From CAZCTC01 sp964501335 (GTDB taxonomy: Bacteria; Chloroflexota; Anaerolineae; B4-G1; SLSP01), in NCBI GenBank assembly GCA_964501335.1, contig CAZCTC010000006.1:109633-173632 (forward strand): DNA of 64,000 nucleotides, read 5' to 3'. A model generated the notes under the pieces. That model did not search any database. It was not told where the DNA came from and was given only the letters and a program-made list of their open reading frames with translations. Both the position numbers and the translations under genes were made by a program. Below are positions 9,812 to 17,391 of this stretch, piece by piece; position 1 is the first letter of the stretch; each line of letters starts with the position of its first letter.

Positions 9812-10506
9812 GTGACCTCCACCTTTGGAATCAGAACCACCCGCTCTTCCCATTCCAATCCCAACGTATAATGTCCTGGAGCTACATTATCAAAAGAGAA
9901 AAGCCCTTCCGCCTCTAAAGGAGCCGCCCAGGCCTCTTCTTCCTGCCACAACCAGATTTCCATTTCCGCCGGTAATTCTCCAATCCGCAACCGCACCCGT
10001 CCGGTCAAAGTCCGACCTCCTACCTGGCTGCCGGGCTGCACGGTGAAATAAATCTCCACCTCCCCGGCCCCGAACCGCTGCATCGTCGGCGGTCCCCCCC
10101 GAACAGGAGCCGCTTGAACCGGCAAACCCGGCCGAAGGGTAGCCTCAAGGATCTCGCCGACCTGTTGCCGCACCCGTTCCCACAGCGGCAACGCATTCGC
10201 CCCCCTCGCCAGCCAATCCAGTTCCTGCCGGCAGTGGGGACACTCCCGCACATGCTGCGCCACCATTAACTGCTCTCCAGCGGACAGCAGCCGCAACTGA
10301 TACAAACCCAACGTTTCCGAAGCGGGACAGGAATACCGATATAACCCGATCCGCAACTGAGCCAGCTCGCGCCGGCAAATCTGTACCTGCTCCCGGCAAT
10401 AAACACAACACGCCAGATGCGCCGTCACTTCCGGCCATTCGTCACCCTCGGCAAAGGCCAGCAATCCCCCTTCGGGTAATTCTTGAGGAGCTATACATTT
10501 ATTCAT
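9808..10506 (-). CDS. Double zinc-knuckle, anti-sigma-like protein with C-terminal beta domain (left cassette)
   Basis: About 232 residues. The ATG at 10506 is preferred over the one at 10512: it has GAGG at the right spacing, and the product then aligns with its paralogue (MNKCIAP versus MVECIDP). Two HxxxCxxC-type zinc knuckles are visible, HLACCVYC (about 30-37) and HVRECPHC (about 85-92), resembling zf-HC2 anti-sigma factors. There is no membrane segment, unlike classical membrane-bound anti-sigmas. The C-terminal 80 residues look like a beta-sandwich ending in GLFSFDNVAPGHYTLGL, a carboxypeptidase-regulatory-like strand pattern. The gene overlaps the upstream sigma-like gene by 8 bases and the CHAT gene by 4. 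Role inferred: it binds the cognate sigma-like factor and is perhaps released by CHAT cleavage. Confidence 0.75.
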   Translation of the reverse strand: MNKCIAPQELPEGGLLAFAEGDEWPEVTAHLACCVYCREQVQICRRELAQLRIGLYRYSCPASETLGLYQLRLLSAGEQLMVAQHVRECPHCRQELDWLARGANALPLWERVRQQVGEILEATLRPGLPVQAAPVRGGPPTMQRFGAGEVEIYFTVQPGSQVGGRTLTGRVRLRIGELPAEMEIWLWQEEEAWAAPLEAEGLFSFDNVAPGHYTLGLEWEERVVLIPKVEVT

Positions 10507-11209
10507 TTCCATCCTCGTCTACTGATCCAACGTCGCTCGACGGCTTTTTCGGAGCCGAATTATCCCCAAAATACATTTTCAAAACCGGATCTTCCCGTAA
10601 TCTCTTGATTACCCGGTCCAACACCTTAGAAACATCCTTTGAGCTTTTGAAATACTGCGGGTAACGCCGGGCAATCTCCGCCGGTTTCAATCCCAACTGA
10701 AATCGCAATCGCATGACAATCCGTTCCACCTCATCATTCAACCGCGCTTCCACCGCCGACGCCAAACCATCGGATGTTTTGGGTACCACCATCTGGATAC
10801 CCTGGTATTGCAAATATTCGATCTCCTTCTCAACCTTTTGCTGGCGTATTTCCTCCCGGACTCTGTCTATCTTTACCGTTCCAATACAACGACGCAAATA
10901 CCCCAACAATCGACTCTTGTCCGGAAAGGAAGAAAAACGTTCTGGAGTGACGGTAGAATAGAAACGCAACAACGCCGCTTGAAGACAATCCTCCGTTTCA
11001 TCCCCCCATAAATAAGCCCAATAGCGCATCTGTCGCTGATATTGGGCGCAAACCGCCTCCCAAGCACTATCCGATCGCTCTACAATCGCCCGACGAAACA
11101 GCTCATAGCAAAAACTCAACGCTCCAACAGCAATTTTTAACTTTTGAGCTTCCTCTTTTTGGCAGCCTGCCACTATAATTTCCAGCTCATCATTTATCAA
11201 CGAGTCCAT
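10499..11209 (-). CDS. ECF-like sigma factor (left cassette)
   Basis: 236 residues from the ATG at 11209, which follows GGAGGA at good spacing; an upstream in-frame ATG at 11221 lies before that site. The N-terminal half carries a region-2-like segment (LFRRAIVERSDSAWEAV, then YLRRCIGTVKIDRVREE). The C-terminal part has a region-4-like helix-turn-helix (GLKPAEIARRYPQYF). It is clearly paralogous to the product of 15876-16634 over both regions. It is the first gene of the left cassette and probably directs RNA polymerase to promoters for this locus, under control of the zinc-knuckle protein translated from the overlapping next gene. Divergence from textbook ECF factors leaves some doubt. A palindrome TCACATGTGA (11218-11227) lies just upstream of the ribosome-binding site and could be an operator. 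Confidence 0.7.
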   Translation of the reverse strand: MDSLINDELEIIVAGCQKEEAQKLKIAVGALSFCYELFRRAIVERSDSAWEAVCAQYQRQMRYWAYLWGDETEDCLQAALLRFYSTVTPERFSSFPDKSRLLGYLRRCIGTVKIDRVREEIRQQKVEKEIEYLQYQGIQMVVPKTSDGLASAVEARLNDEVERIVMRLRFQLGLKPAEIARRYPQYFKSSKDVSKVLDRVIKRLREDPVLKMYFGDNSAPKKPSSDVGSVDEDGNE

Positions 11210-11410
11210 AGTCCTCCTCACATGTGAACGATTGTGATTCAGTTCCCATCCTACAATGATAAAAAGTCCGGTCTTTTGTGATTTCTTGAGTTAATGTAAC
11301 ATGCCACCCTAAAAATGCAACTTGTCTCGGAATCTCTCTCCGACAAAGATGTATTGCAATTACAACACAGCCGGCGCTTCGAGGAACACCGGCTATGTAT
11401 TCCAAAACTT

Positions 11411-11441
11411 CACCGGGCTGGATAACAAATCCAGCCCGGTG
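11411..11441 (-). terminator. Terminator hairpin of the DUF4157 gene
   Basis: A 13-base perfect stem (CACCGGGCTGGAT / ATCCAGCCCGGTG) with a five-base loop lies 30 bases past the DUF4157 stop. It is followed on the minus strand by only a short T-rich stretch (AAGTTTT). The rest of 11228-11471 holds no gene I can support. Confidence 0.7.
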
Positions 11442-11471
11442 ATAAAAACTGCTTTTACTCAACTCAATCCG

Positions 11472-14400
11472 TTACCAATCTGAAGAAGCGCCTCCCCCGC
11501 CACTTTCCCCTCCTCCCAAAGAAACCGCGCAGGGTCCCACCATTGCTTCCTTTGAATTCTTATCTGAATCTTTTTCTCCCCCCTCCCAAGGCGTATTCTT
11601 CAAGGCCATACTCTTTAAATTCGTCCCGTTGGCACTGATAATGTAAGCGATATTTTCGGGAGCCTGAACCGCAGGATAGACAATGAGATCGATTCCCCCA
11701 AAATTGGTCTTAATTCTATTCAAATCCATCACTTTATACCCCTGAGATTGATAGAATTCCTGCGCCATTAACTCCAAATACCGGCCTTTCACAGCATTCG
11801 GAGTTTTGATCGTAGTTTTTTCCAAAACCTCCAGCTTCAGCTTTTCTAAAATCGGCGTTTTAGAATTATCCAGATTGATAACCTTATCCTGCAAAACCGC
11901 TTCCACAACTTCATTCGATTCTTGCAGAGTGGTTTTCATATACTGCGTATCAGGTCGGAATTTAGCATCTTTATTAACGGCGTAACTAAATCCGTCATCG
12001 ATATAAGGAGCCAGCTCTTCAGCCGTATTGACATTCTTGGGAATGATCCCCTCCTTATGCAATTGATCCAGAAGCGGCCTCTCCCGGGCCACATCCTTCG
12101 CGGCCTTACCCACATTGATCGACTTTTTGCCGGGAGCCGTTTCGGCCCCCATGTACTGCTTGGTCCCGTTCTTCACCTGCACATACCGCGCCTTGGCCCG
12201 TTTAAAAGCCTGAATCGCGGCTTTGACCAGCTTTTCAATCAACTTGCCGAGCACATACATAATCGCCATCATGGCCATCGTAATCGCACTTTCGGAAATC
12301 CGCTCATAATCTTCTTCCGCTTGATCCACCGTCTGACAGGTGGCGCACAAATCCACCACCGCTTTTGCAATATTCGCACCCTCTACCACCAGCGTAGAAC
12401 CCGTTAAAACCCCTCCGACGCCGCCAGCCACACTAAGGCCCGCCAGCGCCCCAGCGCCGCCGCCAACCGCCGCCCCTAAGAGAACGCAGGCCAGGGTAAA
12501 CCAGCCGTACAACCGCCCCACAATACTGTTGAGAATCCGCCCGATCTCAATCGCATGGTCGATCGCTCCACTGAGATCCATCCGGCAAAGACTTCCGGCC
12601 AGCAAATCCACCGTCTGATTCATTTTCTGGAAATCTTCCGCCACCCCCGGCCAGGGCCACAGCAAATCTTTCAGAGCCTTCGAAGCAATCTCTCCCCAGT
12701 TCGAAGTATCCATCAAATACAGCAACTTGGGCTCCAGATGGCGTGCCACCCCTTCACTATGTCGCTCCGCCCACCGCTTATCCGTCACTGCAGCAAAGGC
12801 CTGGGCCAGAAGTTCGCGGGCCTTGGGCCCTACCTGAACCATCTTCTCCTGAAGGGCCTTGATCATCTGCGCTTTAAGAGATTCCCGCTGATTATAAAGT
12901 TCTTCCAGCATCTTCAACTGGGGAAAAATCTGCTTGAGCTTATCAAAAGCTGTCCCCAGAGGATTCAACTGTAAATTTTCCCAGTTCTTTTTGATACGCG
13001 CCACCGCCGGAGCGATTCGTGCCTGGAGAGCCCGCCAGCGCTTTTCAATTCCAGTTTGAACCGGCCGGATAATCCGGGCATAAAGGGCCTGCCCGGCTTT
13101 TTGAGTAAAGCCCACCACCTTCCGGAAAATGTTCTGTCCCCACCGACTCAATCCCTGCCAGCCCTGCTTGATTCCATTCCATCCCCCTTTCACCACACCC
13201 AGCGCTCGATTCCCCAAACCTTGCAGCCCTCGCCAGGCCTGCGTACCTGCGTTTTTCAGACCGTTCCAGGCCCAGGTGCCCACCTGTTTGAGATTGGTCC
13301 AGGCCCAGGTCCCTACTCGCCGCAACCCTTGCCATGCCAGAGTTCCCGTCTGCTTCAACCCTTCCCAGGCCCGCGTACTGATCTGCTTCAACCCATTCCA
13401 GGCTTTCAGCGCATTGCCCCCCAATTTCTGAGCCACAGAATCGCCGAAATCCTTCACACCGTTCAACGTATTGCTGACCAGGCCCCCGAACCATTTGGTA
13501 ATTTGCCCGCCTAAGGACTGCAAGGCATGGACCGCATTCTTGCCTTTCCCTGCGATCGCCGAAACAAATTGATTACCCTTGCTCTTCAATCCATTCCAGG
13601 CCTGAGTGCCTTTAGCTTTAAGTCCACTCCAGGCCGCGAGCACATTCCCCTTCAAACTGCTCCAGGCGGCCGTAACCTGTCCTTTTAGCCCGGTCCAGGT
13701 CTGAGTTACCCGGTTTTTCAAGCCCTTCCAGAGATCCGTAGCTTTGACCTTGAGCGTAGTCCAGGTTTGTACCGCGCGGTCTTTGATCCCGGCCACAATC
13801 TGACCACATTTCTTATTCAAATCCCCCCATCGCGCCTGAATCCAACCCCACCCGGCCGCCGCCTGCTCCCGAATCCAATCCCCGAGTTCGCCCGCTTTCT
13901 TCGCCACGCCATCCCACAACGATTGGCCCCAACGCTGAAGCCGCTCCCATTCTTGATTGATCTGATTGAGAAGCGGAATCTTCTTGGAAAGACGATCCCA
14001 AAGCTCCTGGATTTTAGGCCACAACAAAAAAAGGATAGTCCCCAACCCTCCCCCCAACATGAAAGCGCCGCCGACCTTCAAACCGGCGCTGGTGACCTGT
14101 TGGCACATCTCATTCAGCGAATCGGCCTCCTCTTGGGCCGCCTGAACCTGCATCACCGTCCGATCCTGAAAATCCGAATACTTCCCCTCTACCTCCTGAG
14201 CCGAAGCGCCGGCCTCTTCCTGCAGCTGATTTACTTTTCCTTCGGCCTGGGTCTCAATTCCGGTCGCTTTCTCCTGCCCCTCATTTTCCAAATGGCCCCA
14301 ATCCTGCTCCATCTGCTGATTTTTGCCGTCGGCCTCAGCCTCCAACGCGCTCCCCCTGGTCCCGGCTTCGGTTTCCAGTTGATTCCCCTTCACCGTCGAT

Positions 14401-15677
14401 TCCATCCTCAGATCGTTTCCCAAAGTCGTCGACCGGTTCTCCAGCTGCCCCCCCTGCAACTGACTCTCCGATTCCAACTGCGCCCCTTTTTGACCCCTTT
14501 CGATTTCCAACCCACTGCCCAGAACCGGAACTTCATTCAAAAGCGCTCCCGACTTCTCATCCCCATCCGAACGCAAATCGTCTTTCTTCTTACGGGCCGA
14601 GTTGGTGAAACGGTCCAAAATCCCCCGGGCCCATTCCAATGCCGTATCCTTCTCCCTGGCCGAATCGGTTTTACCGGCGGCGGCCCGCTGCACGTCAGGC
14701 TTTAACCGCCGCGATTCCTGATGACAGGCCGATGTACGACATCGGTTGGCTTTGACCGCTCGATACACCAGCGGCTGCGCTTGCATCTCTTCCTCATCCG
14801 GCAGCTCCACCCGTTTCATCCGGGATTCCGCGGCTCGACAATGGCCGTCCGCGCAACGATTCACAGTTTTACGCGGCGTAGATCCCGCTTGCTGCATCAC
14901 ATGGGTCAATTCATGGGCCATCAAATGCCGCCCACCATTCGTGCCCGGACGATATTCCCCCTGACCAAAAACGACATCTCTCCCCACGGTAAAGGCCCGG
15001 GCTTCAAGCTGATCGCTCAACGCAGCCGCCTCGCCGTCATGATGGATCCGCACCTGCCCCAAATCGGTCCCCATCCGCGATTCGAAAAATTCTCGTTCCG
15101 CCGCCGGCAAAGGCTCACCGCGCCCCTTTAACCGGCCGATCTGACCTTCCATCCCCGCCGTGACCTGAATCCCCTCACCATGGCCGGAGCGAGAAATCAC
15201 AATCCCCTTCTTATTTTTAGGATCGTCCGGCGGCGGCGTGGCCCGATCCGGCATCCGCATCACCTCATCCGCCATCCGCTCGGCTTCGACTTCATAAGGA
15301 TCGCCCGGTTGACTGACGGAAAGCTTACCCTGCACAATAGCCCCCCGCGAAGCCGGCACCGCCGTAGGCCGGGACGCCGGCGGAACAGCCGTTGCCGGTT
15401 GGACCGGCTGAGACGCCCCCATATTTTTGATCAGCGACTGCACATGCCGGTTCCCCTGCGTGCGGCCGATCTGCTCCACAGCTGCCTGTTGCTGCCGGGT
15501 AGGAAGACGCTGAATAGCCTGGGCCTGCGATTCAACAGTCCCTCCCTTGTAAAGCAGGCCCGGATCCACACCGGCCGTCTCCAAAGGATCGGAAGGAGCC
15601 GGCACCGCCCGTCTCTCTGATTCAATCCGGCGCTGTTTTTTATCCGGAACTCCCTTAGGACCGTTTATTTTATCCAT
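11472..15677 (-). CDS. DUF4157 (HExxH) giant protein with coiled coil, membrane segment, 11-residue Trp repeats and variable C-terminus
   Basis: 1401 residues, with a strong AGGAGG before the ATG at 15677. Residues 1-165 are Ala/Gln/Pro-rich. Residues of about 166-270 form a DUF4157 domain ending in HLMAHELTHVMQQ, a zinc-metallopeptidase HExxH motif. A long Glu/Gln-rich helical stretch with the spacing LETEAG...LEAEADG spans about 380-520, then a hydrophobic segment (FMLGGGLGTILFLLWP, about 535-555). Residues of about 636-850 are Trp-containing repeats with an 11-residue period (pattern W-x-G-L-K-x-x-G-T-x-A). A Gly/Ala-rich hydrophobic hairpin (GAAVGGGAGALAGLSVAGGVGG) lies near 1080. The last ~180 residues differ in character and include GGIDLIVY, vaguely nuclease-like but without a clear ExK. 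DUF4157 is an established marker of cargo of extracellular contractile injection systems. No eCIS sheath or tube genes are visible, so the route of export is unknown. It lies between two divergent CHAT cassettes. Confidence 0.8.
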   Translation of the reverse strand: MDKINGPKGVPDKKQRRIESERRAVPAPSDPLETAGVDPGLLYKGGTVESQAQAIQRLPTRQQQAAVEQIGRTQGNRHVQSLIKNMGASQPVQPATAVPPASRPTAVPASRGAIVQGKLSVSQPGDPYEVEAERMADEVMRMPDRATPPPDDPKNKKGIVISRSGHGEGIQVTAGMEGQIGRLKGRGEPLPAAEREFFESRMGTDLGQVRIHHDGEAAALSDQLEARAFTVGRDVVFGQGEYRPGTNGGRHLMAHELTHVMQQAGSTPRKTVNRCADGHCRAAESRMKRVELPDEEEMQAQPLVYRAVKANRCRTSACHQESRRLKPDVQRAAAGKTDSAREKDTALEWARGILDRFTNSARKKKDDLRSDGDEKSGALLNEVPVLGSGLEIERGQKGAQLESESQLQGGQLENRSTTLGNDLRMESTVKGNQLETEAGTRGSALEAEADGKNQQMEQDWGHLENEGQEKATGIETQAEGKVNQLQEEAGASAQEVEGKYSDFQDRTVMQVQAAQEEADSLNEMCQQVTSAGLKVGGAFMLGGGLGTILFLLWPKIQELWDRLSKKIPLLNQINQEWERLQRWGQSLWDGVAKKAGELGDWIREQAAAGWGWIQARWGDLNKKCGQIVAGIKDRAVQTWTTLKVKATDLWKGLKNRVTQTWTGLKGQVTAAWSSLKGNVLAAWSGLKAKGTQAWNGLKSKGNQFVSAIAGKGKNAVHALQSLGGQITKWFGGLVSNTLNGVKDFGDSVAQKLGGNALKAWNGLKQISTRAWEGLKQTGTLAWQGLRRVGTWAWTNLKQVGTWAWNGLKNAGTQAWRGLQGLGNRALGVVKGGWNGIKQGWQGLSRWGQNIFRKVVGFTQKAGQALYARIIRPVQTGIEKRWRALQARIAPAVARIKKNWENLQLNPLGTAFDKLKQIFPQLKMLEELYNQRESLKAQMIKALQEKMVQVGPKARELLAQAFAAVTDKRWAERHSEGVARHLEPKLLYLMDTSNWGEIASKALKDLLWPWPGVAEDFQKMNQTVDLLAGSLCRMDLSGAIDHAIEIGRILNSIVGRLYGWFTLACVLLGAAVGGGAGALAGLSVAGGVGGVLTGSTLVVEGANIAKAVVDLCATCQTVDQAEEDYERISESAITMAMMAIMYVLGKLIEKLVKAAIQAFKRAKARYVQVKNGTKQYMGAETAPGKKSINVGKAAKDVARERPLLDQLHKEGIIPKNVNTAEELAPYIDDGFSYAVNKDAKFRPDTQYMKTTLQESNEVVEAVLQDKVINLDNSKTPILEKLKLEVLEKTTIKTPNAVKGRYLELMAQEFYQSQGYKVMDLNRIKTNFGGIDLIVYPAVQAPENIAYIISANGTNLKSMALKNTPWEGGEKDSDKNSKEAMVGPCAVSLGGGESGGGGASSDW

Positions 15678-15785
15678 TGCCCTTTTCCTCCTGCGCTTTC
15701 AACCGCCGCATATAAAATGGCCTTTATCTTATTCCAACGTTCTCACCACCTTTTTTTCGAGATTTTCCGGCTGCAAATTAGAAAA

Positions 15786-15814
15786 TTCTCAAAGAGATTA
15801 AATTCATGTATAAT
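15786..15814 (+). promoter_or_regulatory. Promoter of the right sigma/zinc-knuckle/CHAT cassette
   Basis: TTCTCA (15786-15791) and a perfect TATAAT (15809-15814) are 17 bases apart, about 60 bases before the preferred start at 15876. The 198-base gap 15678-15875 must also hold the divergent promoter of the DUF4157 gene, for which only a weak TTGGAA/TATATG pair is visible. Confidence 0.6.
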
Positions 15815-15875
15815 GCTCACAACATCTCACACTATTTCAATTCAGCAAATATTAGAAGTGCAAAGAAGGATTGCT

Positions 15876-16634
15876 ATGGACCCATTCAAAGCGCTCACCC
15901 CCGATGAATTAGATAGACAATGCGCCGCAGAAGAAGAAAATCCCCTTTGTGCCCTCTCATCGGAAAGGATTCCCGGGCCCTGCCTGGAACTCTTTCGGCG
16001 GGCTTTTGAAGATCAAGACGACTATGCCTGGGAACTGCTTTACGCCCGCTATCAACCTCTGATAGGAAAATGGGTCAATGGACCGGAAGACGAAAAAGCG
16101 CAACGAATTCAGGAAACTTTTGTCCGTTTCTGGAAAAGCCTCCGAACCTCTACGTTCGAAATTCGTTTTTCCTCGATCAAAGGAGTTAAAAGCTATCTGT
16201 ACATCACGGCCAACAGCGTCAAATTAGATCATGGACGCAGAACCCAAAGGGATAAAAGGCTTTGTTCTTTGGAAGAAAACTGGGAAGATTGCCTGGAAGA
16301 CGATAATGGAGAAACCCTGAAAGAAAACGATTTCCTTAGCTACCTGCTAAAAGAAGAACAACTCGATCCGACGGCAACCGAGGCTTTGAACCACATCATC
16401 CAGCAAAGTCTCTATGACTACATCTTAAGCCAACTGAAAGATCCCCAGGAGGAGTTGCTTTTCCGGCTCTCCTTCCATGAAGGACTCCCGCCTCAGAAAA
16501 TAGCCGCACGTTATCCTCAAGAATTCGAAAATGTCGCCAATGTCTACAAGATAAAAGAACGCCTCCTGAAACGTCTCACCTCCGGTTTTTCGGGGAAGAA
16601 ATTAAAAGAAAACTTCTCGGAAAATCCCTCCTGA
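15876..16634 (+). CDS. ECF-like sigma factor (right cassette)
   Basis: 252 residues from the ATG at 15876, which has AGAAGGA five bases upstream; the frame extends upstream to 15717 but that part overlaps the promoter. A region-2-like segment includes ELFRRAFEDQDDYAWELLYA and VKSYLYITANSVKLDHGRR. A region-4-like helix-turn-helix near the C-terminus has LPPQKIAARYPQEF. It aligns with the left sigma-like protein across both parts. The zinc-knuckle gene follows after 43 bases. Inferred role: a pathway-specific sigma factor for the right cassette, possibly able to cross-talk with the left one. Confidence 0.72.
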   Translation: MDPFKALTPDELDRQCAAEEENPLCALSSERIPGPCLELFRRAFEDQDDYAWELLYARYQPLIGKWVNGPEDEKAQRIQETFVRFWKSLRTSTFEIRFSSIKGVKSYLYITANSVKLDHGRRTQRDKRLCSLEENWEDCLEDDNGETLKENDFLSYLLKEEQLDPTATEALNHIIQQSLYDYILSQLKDPQEELLFRLSFHEGLPPQKIAARYPQEFENVANVYKIKERLLKRLTSGFSGKKLKENFSENPS

Positions 16635-16677
16635 AAACGTTTACCTGAACAAGAAATCCTTCACAAGGAGAAAAAAC

Positions 16678-17391
16678 ATGGTGGAATGTATCGATCCCCG
16701 GCAAATTCAGGAGGGCGATTTGCTGGCGTATGTGGAAGGTGCAGCCTCCGCGGAGATAAAACAGCACGTTCGCCGCTGCCCCTTTTGTGCCCGCCAGGCC
16801 GCAATCCTGCGCCTGGCCAATCTCAGCCTGACCCGGGCATTCTACCGGCTCGGTTGCCCGGGAGGAGAAACGCTGGCGCTGTACCAGATGAACCTTCTTT
16901 CCTCAGCCGATCAACTGGTGGTGGCGGCTCATATACGAAATTGCCCAGCCTGCACTCAAGAAATGCGAACGGAGCTGGTCTCCGAAGAGAGCTGGGCCCG
17001 GCAGGCGCTCAACCTGCTACAAAAAGCCCTGCGGGTTCTGGAAATCCAGCCCCTTATGCCGCCGACCGTTCCCCAACAGGCCTGGCGCGGCACCGAAAAT
17101 CCACCCCAGACCTTTGAAGGCCCCACCTGGAAGATTCTACTGGAATTTCAACCTCAAGAGGCGGGCAATTCCGGCGCGCTGGTGGGAGCCATCGAACCGC
17201 AAAATGCAGCCCTGGGCTCCCGGATCTGGCTGATCCAGGAAGGAACAACTCTGGCCGAAACGGAAGTAGATCAATTCGGCAGCTTTGTTTTTGAATCCAT
17301 CGCGCCGGGCCGCTACGACATGGTCCTCGACGGGCAGGAAACCGCCTGGGTCTTGCGTGAAATCATCATCCACCCCCCTCATGGATCTTAA
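16678..17391 (+). CDS. Double zinc-knuckle, anti-sigma-like protein (right cassette)
   Basis: 237 residues, preceded by AAGGAG. Zinc knuckles are HVRRCPFC (about 31-38) and HIRNCPAC (about 85-92), spaced as in the left paralogue. Between them is an aligned segment (YRLGCPGGETLALYQMNLLSSADQLV). The C-terminal beta-type domain ends in GSFVFESIAPGRYDMVL, again like carboxypeptidase-regulatory modules. No membrane segment is present, so a soluble anti-sigma or adaptor role fits best. The stop overlaps the start of the CHAT gene by 11 bases, so the two are translationally coupled. Function is inferred from the zinc motif and the neighbours. Confidence 0.77.
   Translation: MVECIDPRQIQEGDLLAYVEGAASAEIKQHVRRCPFCARQAAILRLANLSLTRAFYRLGCPGGETLALYQMNLLSSADQLVVAAHIRNCPACTQEMRTELVSEESWARQALNLLQKALRVLEIQPLMPPTVPQQAWRGTENPPQTFEGPTWKILLEFQPQEAGNSGALVGAIEPQNAALGSRIWLIQEGTTLAETEVDQFGSFVFESIAPGRYDMVLDGQETAWVLREIIIHPPHGS

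Noticed and set aside
11190..11462. 90-codon minus-strand frame overlapping the sigma-like gene start
   Set aside because: It crosses the DUF4157 terminator hairpin and the upstream region of the sigma-like gene, has no ribosome-binding site and resembles no family.
13045..13810. Possible CRISPR-like array in the repetitive stretch of the DUF4157 gene
   Set aside because: The periodicity is 33 bases in frame and encodes the 11-residue Trp repeat; there are no identical repeats with unique spacers.
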